29,843 bases of DNA from NCBI GenBank assembly GCA_016715765.1, contig JADJZJ010000050.1, forward strand, positions 1 through 29,843, written 5' to 3'. Origin of the DNA: Opitutaceae bacterium (lineage in GTDB: Bacteria; Verrucomicrobiota; Verrucomicrobiia; Opitutales; Opitutaceae). Positions 18,804 to 26,870 of the stretch are shown here, piece after piece (the first letter of the stretch is position 1; each line of letters begins with the position of its first letter). The translations under genes and the position numbers were made by a program. A model generated the notes under the pieces. It had not been told where the DNA came from and did not search any database. It worked only from the letters and a program-made list of their open reading frames with translations.

Positions 18804-19358
18804 TCAGAGCGGCTTGATCACCACGAGTTCAACGCGGCGGTCCTTCGCCGCGGTGGCCTCGTCGGCGTTCTTCACGGCATCGAGGCTGCCCTTGGACAGG
18901 GTCTCGAGTTTATCCGCGGCCACGCTCAGGCCGGAGAGGAACTGACGGGCGGCGGACGCACGGCGGTCACCGAGACCGAGATTGTACTCGGCCGTGCCGC
19001 GCCAGTCGCAGTGGCCTTCGAGCAGCACGCGGTGGGTGGGATTGTCCTTCAGGTATTGCGCGGCGGCTTCGAGCTTGGGGCGTTCGCCCGGCTTGATGCT
19101 GGACTTGTCGAAGTCAAAATAAACCGCCTGCAGCAGGGTGCGGTTCTGGCCGTTGGGATCCCAGCCGGCATCGCGGCCGGAGAGCATCGAGTTCGGATCG
19201 GCGATGGTGGAAATATCCTGCGGCATGATCGAACCGCCCGTGGAAGGCCCGAGCACGGTCGAGCTCGGATCGGGGCGTTTCGGTTTTTTGGCGCAGCCGG
19301 TCAGGACAACGGCGGCGCTGACGAGGACAAAAAGTAATTTCCGGGAAACAATATTCAT
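18804..19358 (-). CDS. OmpA/Pal-like peptidoglycan-associated lipoprotein
   Basis: The 184-residue protein has a lipoprotein signal with lipobox VLTGC (Cys 22), a linker, and a C-terminal OmpA domain (about 75-184). The domain shows VYFDFDKSSIKPGERPKLE, RVLLEGHCDWRGTAEYNLGLGD-type peptidoglycan-binding residues (Asp and Arg in NLGLGDRRA) and DRRVELVVI. It should sit in the outer membrane and bind peptidoglycan non-covalently. In the Tol-Pal system Pal couples the envelope layers during division, but no tol genes are adjacent here, so pal is likely but not certain. It is 66 bases downstream of the response regulator and is followed by a strong terminator. Confidence 0.88.
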   Translation of the reverse strand: MNIVSRKLLFVLVSAAVVLTGCAKKPKRPDPSSTVLGPSTGGSIMPQDISTIADPNSMLSGRDAGWDPNGQNRTLLQAVYFDFDKSSIKPGERPKLEAAAQYLKDNPTHRVLLEGHCDWRGTAEYNLGLGDRRASAARQFLSGLSVAADKLETLSKGSLDAVKNADEATAAKDRRVELVVIKPL

Positions 19359-19424
19359 GGAGAGTGCGGTGAAGGAGCGTTACCGTTACCTATTGGCCAG
19401 GTTGTGCGGCACGGCAAGGATTTA

Positions 19425-20072
19425 CTACACGGTCTTCTTCGGCTCGATGAGGCCGATTTCCAGGGCGTAACGCGTAAGGCTGGCGACGTCGTGCAGATTG
19501 AGCTTCCGCATCAGGTTGGTGCGGTGGTTGTCGACGGTCTTGATGCTGATGCCCAGCTTGACGGCGATTTCCTTGGTGCTGTGGCTCTCGGCGACCAGCT
19601 GGAGGATTTCGCGCTCGCGGTCGGTGAGGAAGTCCGAGGCATTGCTCGCGGCCGGGTTGGCGACGACATTGCGGAGCAGGGCGGCCACCGCCGGACCGAA
19701 GTAGGTGCCGCCGTTGGCGACCGTCACGAGGCCCTGCTTGAACTCCATGAGGCCGGCCGTCTTTTCCACGAACCCGTGGGCGCCGGCCTCGAGCATTTCG
19801 CGGACGAGGACGGGGTTCTCGTGGCCGGAAAACACCAGCACGCGGACGCTCGGGTGCTTTTTCACGAGCCGGCGGAGGATATCGACGCCATTCAGGCCGG
19901 GTAGCTTTGCATCCAGCACCAGCAGATCGGGCTTCAGCTCCAGGCACATGCTCAGGGCCTGCTGCCCGTCGCCGCTCTCGCCCACCAGCTGGTAATTGTT
20001 GTCCAACCGGAGGATCTCGACGAGCATCTCCCGGATGGCGGTTTGATCCTCTACGATGACGAGACGTTTCAT
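19425..20072 (-). CDS. LuxR/NarL-type response regulator, orphan
   Basis: A 215-residue two-domain regulator. The receiver domain (1-120) has MKRLVIVEDQTAIRE (acidic pocket), the phospho-acceptor Asp 54 in LLVLDAKLPG and the Lys of GFVEKTAG. The C-terminal LuxR-type helix-turn-helix is LTDREREILQLVAESHSTKE to IKTVDNHRTNLMRKL. The start at 20072 is the family N-terminus; it follows CCAACCC rather than a Shine-Dalgarno. No histidine kinase is encoded nearby, so its partner must be elsewhere. It begins 32 bases after the 3' end of tRNA-Lys on the same strand and is followed by the Pal-like gene. The target genes cannot be told from the sequence. Confidence 0.92.
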   Translation of the reverse strand: MKRLVIVEDQTAIREMLVEILRLDNNYQLVGESGDGQQALSMCLELKPDLLVLDAKLPGLNGVDILRRLVKKHPSVRVLVFSGHENPVLVREMLEAGAHGFVEKTAGLMEFKQGLVTVANGGTYFGPAVAALLRNVVANPAASNASDFLTDREREILQLVAESHSTKEIAVKLGISIKTVDNHRTNLMRKLNLHDVASLTRYALEIGLIEPKKTV

Positions 20073-20104
20073 GGGTTGGACGGAGGGAGGGAGTTTTTCC
20101 GCAC

Positions 20105-20179
20105 TGGTGGGTCGGCCGGGATTCGAACCCGGAACCAACGACTTAAAAGGACGCTGCTCTACCATTGAGCTACCAACCC
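20105..20179 (-). tRNA. tRNA-Lys (UUU), CCA encoded
   Basis: On the minus strand the acceptor GGGTTGG pairs with CCGACCC, followed by A and an encoded CCA. The D stem is GCTC/GAGC, the T arm is CCGGG-TTCGAAT-CCCGG, and the anticodon loop CTTTTAA gives anticodon UUU, hence lysine. The anticodon stem GCGTC/GTCGT has one T-T mismatch and one G-T pair. The total is 72 bases without CCA. Confidence 0.95.
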
Positions 20180-20352
20180 ACAAGTGCCGGAAAAGGTGCG
20201 AAATAGGTTTTGTAAGCTGAGATTGGCAAGTAATTTCTAGCACGTAAAGCCGCGAAGCAATTGACCGCGCGAATCAGCGCCCTAAACATCACGCCGTTAT
20301 AAATAAACCGGGAACAATTCAGAGGTACACCCATCAGAGCGAGGTTGAACGT
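20180..20352. promoter_or_regulatory. Divergent promoter region between tRNA-Lys and ECF sigma gene
   Basis: This 173-base gap is AT-rich compared with its neighbours and must carry promoters for the leftward tRNA/regulator genes and the rightward sigma factor. A TTGACC (20261-20266) and an AT-rich TTATAAAT (20298-20305) are present but not at standard spacing from each other. I cannot identify an ECF-type autoregulated promoter with confidence. Confidence 0.35.
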
Positions 20353-20955
20353 ATGTCATCCAAAGCTCAGGAAGTAGCCATGGACCGCATGCTGGTCGAC
20401 CGGTTTAAAAACGGCGACCAGACCGCCTTTGACGAGATGGTGTCCCGTTATTGGGACCGCATCTACGCCATGGTGCATCAGTTATTGCGGAACACCCAGG
20501 ACGCGGAAGAGGTTACCCAGGATGCATTTATCCGGGCCCATCGCGGCCTGGTGAATTTCCGGGGCGACTCCGCCTTCTCCACCTGGCTCTACCAGATCGC
20601 CACCAATCTGGCCCGCAACCGGTACTGGTACTGGTGGCGGCGGAAGCGGGACCGGACGATCTCGTTCGACCAACCCATGAGTCCGGATGGAGACGCCACC
20701 CTGGCCGACATCATTCCGGCCGAGGTCGAAACCCCCGATGACATCACCGTGACCCAGGAATTTGTGGACCGCATCAGCCAGGGCATGGAAAAGCTCAGCG
20801 CGAAGCACCGCGAAATCCTGATCCTGCGCAACATCAAGAACCAGTCCTACGAGGAGATCGCCGAAATCCTGGGGATCTCCGTGGGCACCGTCAAAAGCCG
20901 CATCGCGCGGGCCCGCGAGAGCCTGCGCGGCAAATTGGGAGAAGACTTCAAATGA
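20353..20955 (+). CDS. ECF (RpoE-like) RNA polymerase sigma factor
   Basis: A 200-residue sigma-70 family protein of the extracytoplasmic function class, which redirects RNA polymerase in response to a signal relayed by an anti-sigma factor. Region 2 covers roughly residues 15-95 (FKNGDQTAFDEMVSRYWDRI, QDAEEVTQDAFIRAHRGL, FSTWLYQIATNLARNRYWYW). Region 4 covers about 140-195 (LSAKHREILILRNIKNQSYE, ILGISVGTVKSRIARARESL). No region 3 is present, as expected for ECFs. Its TGA overlaps the ATG of the following gene (ATGA), the usual arrangement with a cognate anti-sigma factor. The start could alternatively be the internal ATG at residue 10 (MDRMLVDRF). Confidence 0.94.
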   Translation: MSSKAQEVAMDRMLVDRFKNGDQTAFDEMVSRYWDRIYAMVHQLLRNTQDAEEVTQDAFIRAHRGLVNFRGDSAFSTWLYQIATNLARNRYWYWWRRKRDRTISFDQPMSPDGDATLADIIPAEVETPDDITVTQEFVDRISQGMEKLSAKHREILILRNIKNQSYEEIAEILGISVGTVKSRIARARESLRGKLGEDFK

Positions 20956-21599
20956 AAGACACCAAGTTCATCGAATTGCTGAATCTGTATCTTGACCATC
21001 AGATCAGCGAGACGGAATCCGCCCAGCTGGAGGCGGAAATCCGCAGCAACCCCGCGCGCTACCGACTCTACCGGCAGTATTGCCAGATGCAGAAGGGGTG
21101 CACGCTTTTGACCGAAAAGTTCTGCGCCGAGGCTCCGGCCAAGGCCAGTGTCGCCCCGGCCAGCCGCAGTCATCGCTCAGCGGTGGCCTATTACTATGCC
21201 GCCGGTCTTGCGGCCGCCGCGTGCGTCGCACTGCTGGTGGTCACCCGCCCGGCGGGCACAAATGCCGGCCCGGCGCTCGCCGCCTCGACTCCGTCCGACG
21301 TTCGCCCCGCCATGCCGGCACCGGCCCGCCCGACGGTCGCCGAGCCACAGGAGATGCGCACGGTGTTCACCACCCAGGCGCTCGCCCAGCTTGAGACCCC
21401 GGCCGAGGGTTCCGCGCTTTTCACGGCCGCCGGCCCCGCCAGTTTTGATTGGATGAATGAGGTCCGCCTGCACCCCGTGCAGTCCGTGCCGGTGGTCTTT
21501 GAAAGCGCCCCGGATCGCACGCCGGAACGGGACGCCTTCCGCAGCCGCCGGCCGTTCCAGGCGACGGTGGAGATGACGGCCTATCAGTTCCAGAAGTAA
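20952..21599 (+). CDS. Putative anti-sigma factor, single-pass membrane protein
   Basis: Translationally coupled to the ECF sigma gene by a 4-base overlap, which is the main reason for the call. The 215-residue product has a helical cytoplasmic N-terminus of anti-sigma style (IELLNLYLDHQISETESAQL, then NPARYRLYRQYCQMQKG), one membrane helix (about 77-98) and a periplasmic Ala/Pro-rich tail. The zinc motif HxxxCxxC of ZAS-type anti-sigmas is absent; only single cysteines occur at 44, 50 and 58. The periplasmic part has no recognisable sensor domain. It probably holds the sigma factor at the inner membrane and releases it on envelope stress or damage; this is inferred from position and topology. 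Confidence 0.72.
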   Translation: MKDTKFIELLNLYLDHQISETESAQLEAEIRSNPARYRLYRQYCQMQKGCTLLTEKFCAEAPAKASVAPASRSHRSAVAYYYAAGLAAAACVALLVVTRPAGTNAGPALAASTPSDVRPAMPAPARPTVAEPQEMRTVFTTQALAQLETPAEGSALFTAAGPASFDWMNEVRLHPVQSVPVVFESAPDRTPERDAFRSRRPFQATVEMTAYQFQK

Positions 21600-21605
21600 G
21601 GCGCC

Positions 21606-22211
21606 TCAGTTCAGCGCCTTCTTGATCAGCGCCTCGGTCGTGGCCACGGCGCCCAAAGCGAGGGCCGCGCGGCGGATGGCTTCATCCGCCGCCGCCGCCT
21701 TGTAACCCAGCGCCGTCAGCGCCAGCACGGCGTCGCGGTGCCGCGAATCGCCGCCGAGTTCACCCGCGGCCGCCGCGGCGTCGGCCGGCTGGATCGTCAT
21801 GCCGCCGCCGCCGACCTTGTTTTTCAATTCCACCACCAGGCGCTCGGCGGTCTTTTTGCCGATGCCGGGGCACTTGGAAAGCGTGGCGACGTCGCCGTTG
21901 CGGATCGTGCTCTCGAGCATGGCCAGCGACAGCTTGCTCATGATCGTGAGTGCGCTCTTCGGGCCGATGCCCGTGACGTGCTCGATCATCAGACGGAAGA
22001 AGTCGCGCTCCGCCGGGGACGCGAAGCCGTAAAGCGTCTGCGCATCCTCCCGGTAGATGACGTGCGTGTGCAGCTTCACGGTCGAACCGTTGGCCGGCAG
22101 TTTCTCCGCCGTGGTCACGGGAATGTTCACCTCATAGCCAAAGCCGTTGAGCTCGATGATGGCGTGCAACGGCGTCGCCCCCGTCAGCGTGCCCTGGATG
22201 GAGGTGATCAT
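21606..22211 (-). CDS. ruvA: Holliday junction branch-migration protein RuvA
   Basis: RuvA binds four-way DNA junctions as a tetramer and directs the RuvB motor. At 201 residues it has the normal length. The N-terminal OB fold is MITSIQGTLTGATPLHAIIE and GFGYEVNIP. The two helix-hairpin-helix motifs are in IEHVTGIGPKSALTIMS and LSKCPGIGKKTAERLVVELK. The C-terminal RuvB-contacting domain is ALTALGYKAAAADEAIRRA. The ATG at 22211 lies only three bases after the dapB stop, so it is the last gene of a dapA-dapB-ruvA operon. No ruvC or ruvB is adjacent in this window, so the usual ruv cluster is split. Confidence 0.96.
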   Translation of the reverse strand: MITSIQGTLTGATPLHAIIELNGFGYEVNIPVTTAEKLPANGSTVKLHTHVIYREDAQTLYGFASPAERDFFRLMIEHVTGIGPKSALTIMSKLSLAMLESTIRNGDVATLSKCPGIGKKTAERLVVELKNKVGGGGMTIQPADAAAAAGELGGDSRHRDAVLALTALGYKAAAADEAIRRAALALGAVATTEALIKKALN

Positions 22212-22214
22212 GAG

Positions 22215-22949
22215 TCAGGACTTCAGTCCCAGCACGTCCTGCATGTCGTAGAGTCCGGGCTTCTGCGTCACCACCCACTGGGCGGCCCGCAGGGCGCCGC
22301 GGGCAAAGATGCCGCGGTCACTGGCCTTGTGGGTGAGTTCCAGGCGCTCGCCGAGCGCGGCAAACATCACGGTGTGGTCGCCGACGACGTCGCCGCCGCG
22401 CAGCGAGTGAATGCCGACCTCGTTGGGCGAGCGTTCGCCGGTGATGCCCTCGCGGCCGTGCCGCAGGGCGTCGGCCGTGAGCTTGCGCTCCTCCAGGATG
22501 ATCTCGAGCAGGCGCGCCGCCGTGCCGCTGGGCGCGTCCTTCTTGAACCGGTGGTGCATTTCCACGACCTCGGCATCGTAGCTCGCATCCAGGATGCGCG
22601 CCGCCTGCTGGGTGAGGGCAAAGAGCACGTTCACGCCCACCGAATAATTGCCCGACCAGACGCACGGAATGTCGGCGACTTCCTTGCGCAGCTGGATTTT
22701 CTCCCCGGCGGTGTGGCCGGTGGTGCCGATCACGAGGGGTTTGCCCAGCGCCTTGGCCCGCCGGATCACGTCGCCCGTTGCCTGGTGCGAACTGAAATCA
22801 ATGATCACGTCGCCGAGCTTCAGCCCGGCATCGAGATCGTCGCCGGCATCCAGGGATGCGGCGACCGTGATGCCGTGCTCCTTCGCCGCCGCGGCGATCG
22901 CGCGGCCCATGCGGCCGAGGCCGCCCACAATCGCAATGCGCATCGTCAT
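22215..22949 (-). CDS. dapB: 4-hydroxy-tetrahydrodipicolinate reductase
   Basis: DapB reduces 4-hydroxy-tetrahydrodipicolinate with NAD(P)H, the second committed step to lysine and diaminopimelate. The 244-residue protein has the Rossmann motif IVGGLGRMGRAI, VIDFSSHQATGDVI, VIGTTGHTAGE and WSGNYSVGVNVLF, then the active-site signature EVVEMHHRFKKDAPSGTA with the catalytic His and Lys. It ends near TQKPGLYDMQDVLG. The ATG at 22949 could be replaced by one two residues on (MRIAIVGG). It is seven bases downstream of dapA, in the same operon. Confidence 0.96.
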   Translation of the reverse strand: MTMRIAIVGGLGRMGRAIAAAAKEHGITVAASLDAGDDLDAGLKLGDVIIDFSSHQATGDVIRRAKALGKPLVIGTTGHTAGEKIQLRKEVADIPCVWSGNYSVGVNVLFALTQQAARILDASYDAEVVEMHHRFKKDAPSGTAARLLEIILEERKLTADALRHGREGITGERSPNEVGIHSLRGGDVVGDHTVMFAALGERLELTHKASDRGIFARGALRAAQWVVTQKPGLYDMQDVLGLKS

Positions 22950-22956
22950 GGGGAAA

Positions 22957-23844
22957 TCAGTAGCCGAGCGCCTTGAGGGTTTGCAGCACGACCTGGCGGT
23001 TGGCCGCGCTCATCTCGCACAGCGGTGCGCGCACCTCGTCGGAACGGATGACACCCGCCCGCTTGAGTCCGGCCTTGATCGGCACGGGGTTGGGCTCGAT
23101 GAAGAGCGCCTTGGAAATGGGGTAGAGCTTCCGGTGCAGTTTCGCGGCCCGGGCAAAGTCGTTGGCCAGCGCGGCCTGCACCATTTTCGACACCTCCTTC
23201 ACGAGGAGATTGGACGCGACGCTGATGACGCCCTCGGCCCCGGCGGCCATGAAGGGCAGCGTGAGGGAGTCGTCGCCGCTCAGCACGGTGAGGTCGTCGC
23301 CCATGGCCTGCTTCAGCTGGTCCACGCGGTCCACGCTGCCGCCGGCCTCCTTGATGTGGCGGACGTTGGCATGGCGGGCGCGCAGGCGTTCCACCACGCC
23401 GACGCTGATCTCGATGCCGCAGCGGCCCGGAATGGAATAGAGCACGATCTGGCGGTCGGTGGCCTCGGCGATGGCCGAGAAATGGCGGAACAGGCCCTCC
23501 TGGCTGGGCTTGTTGTAGTACGGCGCGACCACCAGCATCGCATCCGCGCCGGCCGCATGGGCCAGCTTCGTCAGGTCAACCGCCTCGCGGGTCGAGTTCG
23601 AGCCCGTGCCGGCGATCACCGGCACCCGGCCCCGCACGGCCGCGATGGTGGCGCGGACGACCTCCATGTGCTCCTCATGGCTGAGGGTGGGGGATTCGCC
23701 CGTCGTGCCGACGGGAACCACGCCGTCAATGCCGCCTTTGATCTGAAACTCGATGAGTTGGCGGAGATCGTCATAGGCGATCTCCTGATTTTGGAACGGC
23801 GTGACGAGCGCCGTGATGGTGCCGGTGAGCTTGCGGAGTTTCAT
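22957..23844 (-). CDS. dapA: 4-hydroxy-tetrahydrodipicolinate synthase
   Basis: DapA condenses pyruvate with aspartate semialdehyde through a Schiff base. The 295-residue TIM barrel has GTTGES (46-51, substrate Thr-Thr), APYYNKP (107-113), the catalytic Tyr 136 in LYSIPGRCG, Arg 141, and Schiff-base Lys 165 in VRHIKEAGGS. The later LSGDDSLTLPFMAAGAEGV is also family-typical. It is the first gene of the dapA-dapB-ruvA operon and is divergent from the PilT-like gene, with 86 bases between starts. Confidence 0.96.
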   Translation of the reverse strand: MKLRKLTGTITALVTPFQNQEIAYDDLRQLIEFQIKGGIDGVVPVGTTGESPTLSHEEHMEVVRATIAAVRGRVPVIAGTGSNSTREAVDLTKLAHAAGADAMLVVAPYYNKPSQEGLFRHFSAIAEATDRQIVLYSIPGRCGIEISVGVVERLRARHANVRHIKEAGGSVDRVDQLKQAMGDDLTVLSGDDSLTLPFMAAGAEGVISVASNLLVKEVSKMVQAALANDFARAAKLHRKLYPISKALFIEPNPVPIKAGLKRAGVIRSDEVRAPLCEMSAANRQVVLQTLKALGY

Positions 23845-23930
23845 GATGGTGTCGGTCAGGCAAAGTAACCTTGCTGAAAAGAGCAGGGCGATTTACGGAT
23901 TGCGCAACGCTTTTTTACCCGCACCAACCC

Positions 23931-25019
23931 ATGACTCCTCATACTGAAATCATCAATGATCTGCTCAAGCTGGCCGTCGAGAGCGGGGCGAGCGACATCG
24001 TCATCAAATCCAACAAGCCCGGCTACGTGCGGCTTTCCGGCCGGTTGAAACCGGTGGACATGGATCCCATCACCAGCCCGGAGGCCCAGGCTTTCATCGA
24101 GGAACATTGCCCCAAGGTGTTTCTGCCCAAGTGGGAGGACGACGGCCAGGTGGACTATGCCTATGCCTGCGAGGGCATCGGCCGCTTCCGCGTCAACGGC
24201 TTCCACCAGCGCGGCCTGGTGAGCATCGTCATGCGTCACATCAAGAGCCGGGTGCCCACCTTCGAGGAACTCGGCATCCAGGCCGAGCCGTTGCTGAACA
24301 TGTGCAAGTCCAAGGACGGCATTTTGCTGGTCTGCGGCGCCACCGGTTCCGGCAAGAGCTCCACGATGGCCGCCATGCTGAGCTGGATCAACCAGAACAT
24401 GGACAAGCACATCGTCACCATCGAGGACCCCATCGAGTACACCTTCCAGGATGACAAATCGCTCTTCCAGCAGCGCGAGATCGGCCTGGACGTGCCGAAC
24501 TTCGAGATGGCGATCAAATCCGTGCTCCGCCAGAACCCCGACATCATCCTCATCGGTGAAATGCGCGACAAGGAGACGTTTGAAACCGCCATCTCCGCCG
24601 CGGAAACGGGCCACCTGGTATTCTCGACCATGCACGCCGCCACCGTGGCGCAGTCGCTCACGCGCCTCTTTGAGTTTTTCCCGCCGGAACAGCAGATCCA
24701 GGCCCGGCGGCAGATCGCCGGCTCCATCCGCGGCTTCATCTGCCAGAAGCTCATCCCGGCCCTCGAGGGCGGCGGCCGCGTGCCGACCAACGAGATCCTC
24801 AATGCCGACGCCGTCGTGAAGAACCTCATCCTGGAGGGCCAGTTCGACAAGCTCCAGGGCATCATGGAAGGTTCGGGCGACTCGAACAGCTTCTCGTTCA
24901 ACAAGGATCTCTACCGCCTCATCAAGGCCGGCAAGATCAGCAAGGCCGACGGCCTCCGGTTCTCGCCGAATCCGCAGGCGCTCGAAATGAATCTCAAGGG
25001 CATCTTCTTCAAGTCCTGA
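23931..25019 (+). CDS. PilT/PilU-type twitching motility ATPase
   Basis: A 362-residue hexameric secretion ATPase that powers type IV pilus retraction on the cytoplasmic face. The N-terminal PAS-like domain (1-110) contains ASDIVIKSNKPGYVRLSGRL. The ATPase core has Walker A GATGSGKSS (136-144), the Asp box TIEDPIEYTF, Walker B DIILIGEMRD (204-213) and the His box GHLVFSTMHAAT (227-238). The C-terminal part has VVKNLILEGQFDKLQ in place of PilT AIRNLIRE, followed by SFSFNKDLYRLIKAGKISKA, which is nearer PilU or a second PilT copy. The ATG at 23931 follows CCAACCC. No other pilus genes are in the window. A secreted Pro-rich protein follows 13 bases downstream. Confidence 0.92.
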   Translation: MTPHTEIINDLLKLAVESGASDIVIKSNKPGYVRLSGRLKPVDMDPITSPEAQAFIEEHCPKVFLPKWEDDGQVDYAYACEGIGRFRVNGFHQRGLVSIVMRHIKSRVPTFEELGIQAEPLLNMCKSKDGILLVCGATGSGKSSTMAAMLSWINQNMDKHIVTIEDPIEYTFQDDKSLFQQREIGLDVPNFEMAIKSVLRQNPDIILIGEMRDKETFETAISAAETGHLVFSTMHAATVAQSLTRLFEFFPPEQQIQARRQIAGSIRGFICQKLIPALEGGGRVPTNEILNADAVVKNLILEGQFDKLQGIMEGSGDSNSFSFNKDLYRLIKAGKISKADGLRFSPNPQALEMNLKGIFFKS

Positions 25020-25032
25020 CGCTCCAGTCCTG

Positions 25033-25917
25033 ATGAATCCGGTCCGGTCCCTGTTCCTGTGCCTCACGCTGCCCTTCCTGGCCGCGGCGCAGGAAGCGAC
25101 CACCATTGATCAGGTCAAAAAGGACCTGAGCACGCTGCCGGTGACAAGGACCGACCTTGAACAGAGCCGGCTCAAGCTGCCCAGCATTGCCGCGCCCGAC
25201 ACCTCCGCCAACACCCTGACGAGTTTTCCACCGCCGGCGGCCCTGGGTCGGGCCACCGCGGAAAAGGAAGCGGACCAGAATTCGGGCAACTGGCTGGTGG
25301 ATGCGATGCGGAAGGAAACGGATCGCAAGTCCGCCGGCCGGGACGACCGGAAACGGCTGCGCGATGACGAACGGGATCCGGCCCAGGCCTGGCCGCAACC
25401 CGGCAAGGGCCGGGACAGGGATTCCTTTCTCCAACCCGCCGCCCAAGGCGCCCCTGAAGAGCGCGATCCCACGAGGCTGACGACCACGGTGGACAATCCA
25501 CTGATGCCTTTCATGACCGACTGGATCAGCAAGCGCGACCAGGCCCTGCTGCTGCCGAAGTCGGCTTCGCTGCCGGGTTTCGATGGCAATGCTTCGTTCC
25601 TGCCGTCAGGTCCGGCCGGCGAAACCTCAGCGGGTCTGATTCAAGGTGACTTTGGGATTCGCCCCGACAATGCGGTCGCGCCGGTCCGGAGCGCGGAGAA
25701 CAACCCCTTCCTCGAACACCTGCCGCCAGCACTAGGGCCCGGCAGGGACTCAACCTCCGTCGCCTTGCCCAATCCGGCGCCCAACCCGGCCGAACGGTCC
25801 CTGCAGTTCCTGCCGCCGCCCGAGAACCCCAACGAGGCCAGGCGCCCCCCGGCGCCGATCGATTTGTCGAAGCCGGCGCAGGATACGAAGTACTTCCCCC
25901 AGCTGAAGCGTTTTTAG
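25033..25917 (+). CDS. Secreted, largely disordered protein of unknown function
   Basis: I do not recognise a family. The 294-residue product starts with a signal peptide (MNPVRSLFLCLTLPFLAAAQ, cleavage near AAA). The rest is rich in Pro, Ala, Asp, Arg and Gly and has no obvious catalytic motif: a charged stretch (DDRKRLRDDERDPAQAW), then repeated NPF/NPL-type and LPPPEN-type Pro segments and a C-terminal TKYFPQLKRF. A possible short structured element is DNPLMPFMTDWISKRDQALL (about 156-176). It lies 13 bases after the pilT-like gene and 45 bases before fabD, so co-transcription with pilT is plausible. Low complexity and lack of a long competing frame support it as a real gene. Confidence 0.7.
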   Translation: MNPVRSLFLCLTLPFLAAAQEATTIDQVKKDLSTLPVTRTDLEQSRLKLPSIAAPDTSANTLTSFPPPAALGRATAEKEADQNSGNWLVDAMRKETDRKSAGRDDRKRLRDDERDPAQAWPQPGKGRDRDSFLQPAAQGAPEERDPTRLTTTVDNPLMPFMTDWISKRDQALLLPKSASLPGFDGNASFLPSGPAGETSAGLIQGDFGIRPDNAVAPVRSAENNPFLEHLPPALGPGRDSTSVALPNPAPNPAERSLQFLPPPENPNEARRPPAPIDLSKPAQDTKYFPQLKRF

Positions 25918-25962
25918 GGCTTGGTTTTGCGCGGCCGGGCGATTCTCTTGTCCGTTTACACC

Positions 25963-26868
25963 ATGGCATTGGCATTAATTTTTTCCGGTCAGGGAGCCCA
26001 AAAGGTCGGCATGGGCCGTACCCTGCATGAGCATTCACCGGCGGCGCGGGCGGTGTTCGATGAGGCCAACCGTGTGCTGGGCTGGGACTTGGCCAAACTC
26101 TGCTTCGAGGGCCCGGAGGCCGACCTTACGCAGACCAAAATCTGCCAGCCGGCCCTGTATGTGCATGGCCTGGCGCTGCTTGCCGCCCTGAAAGAGCAGG
26201 GGAAGCTCCCCGAGATCAATTACGCCCTCGGCCTGAGCCTCGGCGAGATTACCGCCTGCACGGCGGCCGGGGTCTTTGACTTTGCCACGGGCCTCAAGGT
26301 GGTCGCCGAGCGCGGCCGGCTCATGCAGCAGGCCTGCGAACAGACCACCGGCGGCATGGCCGCCATCATCGGCGAGGAACGGGCCAAGGTGCAGGAACTC
26401 TGCAATGAATTCGACATCGAGGCCGCCAACTTCAATGCGCCCGGCCAGATCATCGTTTCGGGCGAGAAATCCAAGGTCGGCGCCGCCGTGGCCGCCGCCA
26501 AGGACCGGGGCATCAAGAAAATCATTTCGCTCAACGTCGCCGGCGCCTACCACAGCCGCCTGATGGAGCCCGCGCGCGCCGCCTTCGCCGCCTATCTCGA
26601 CACGGTGACGTTCGCCGCGCCCCGATTCACGATTTTCACCAACACGACCGGTCAGACTGTATCCGCGCCCGCGGACATCAAAACCGCCCTCGTACGCCAG
26701 GTTGTTTCCTCCGTGCTGTGGGAGGACTGCATGCGCAGCGCCGCCGCGGCGGGCACCACGGTTTTCTGGGAACTCGGGCCGGGCGCCGTCCTGGCCGGGC
26801 TCGCCAAGCGCACCGACAAGGCCTGGGTCGTAAAGAGCTTCGCGGAATTCGCGGATTTGAGCGCCTGA
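25963..26868 (+). CDS. fabD: Malonyl-CoA:ACP transacylase
   Basis: FabD loads malonyl groups onto acyl carrier protein to start fatty-acid elongation. The 301-residue protein has IFSGQGAQ (Gln 10), the nucleophile Ser 92 in GLSLGE, the CoA-binding Arg 117 in VVAERGRLMQ and His 197 in AGAYHSRLM, matching the spacing of known FabDs. The common GHSLGE here reads GLSLGE, so the residue before the Ser is Leu instead of His, a variant seen in other phyla. The ATG at 25963 gives the usual N-terminus MALALIFSGQG. It is followed two bases later by the lepA start, so the two are probably co-transcribed. No other fab genes are nearby. Confidence 0.95.
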   Translation: MALALIFSGQGAQKVGMGRTLHEHSPAARAVFDEANRVLGWDLAKLCFEGPEADLTQTKICQPALYVHGLALLAALKEQGKLPEINYALGLSLGEITACTAAGVFDFATGLKVVAERGRLMQQACEQTTGGMAAIIGEERAKVQELCNEFDIEAANFNAPGQIIVSGEKSKVGAAVAAAKDRGIKKIISLNVAGAYHSRLMEPARAAFAAYLDTVTFAAPRFTIFTNTTGQTVSAPADIKTALVRQVVSSVLWEDCMRSAAAAGTTVFWELGPGAVLAGLAKRTDKAWVVKSFAEFADLSA

Positions 26869-26870
26869 TC

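Noticed and set aside
20261..20288. TTGACC and TAAACA as a sigma-70 promoter for the ECF gene
   Set aside because: The spacer is 16 but the -10 matches only half of the consensus; not strong enough to call.
21738..25106. Long opposite-strand frames over ruvA/dapB, dapA and the PilT-like gene
   Set aside because: Composition is repetitive Arg/Gly/Asp/Val and they mirror well-identified genes; treated as shadows.
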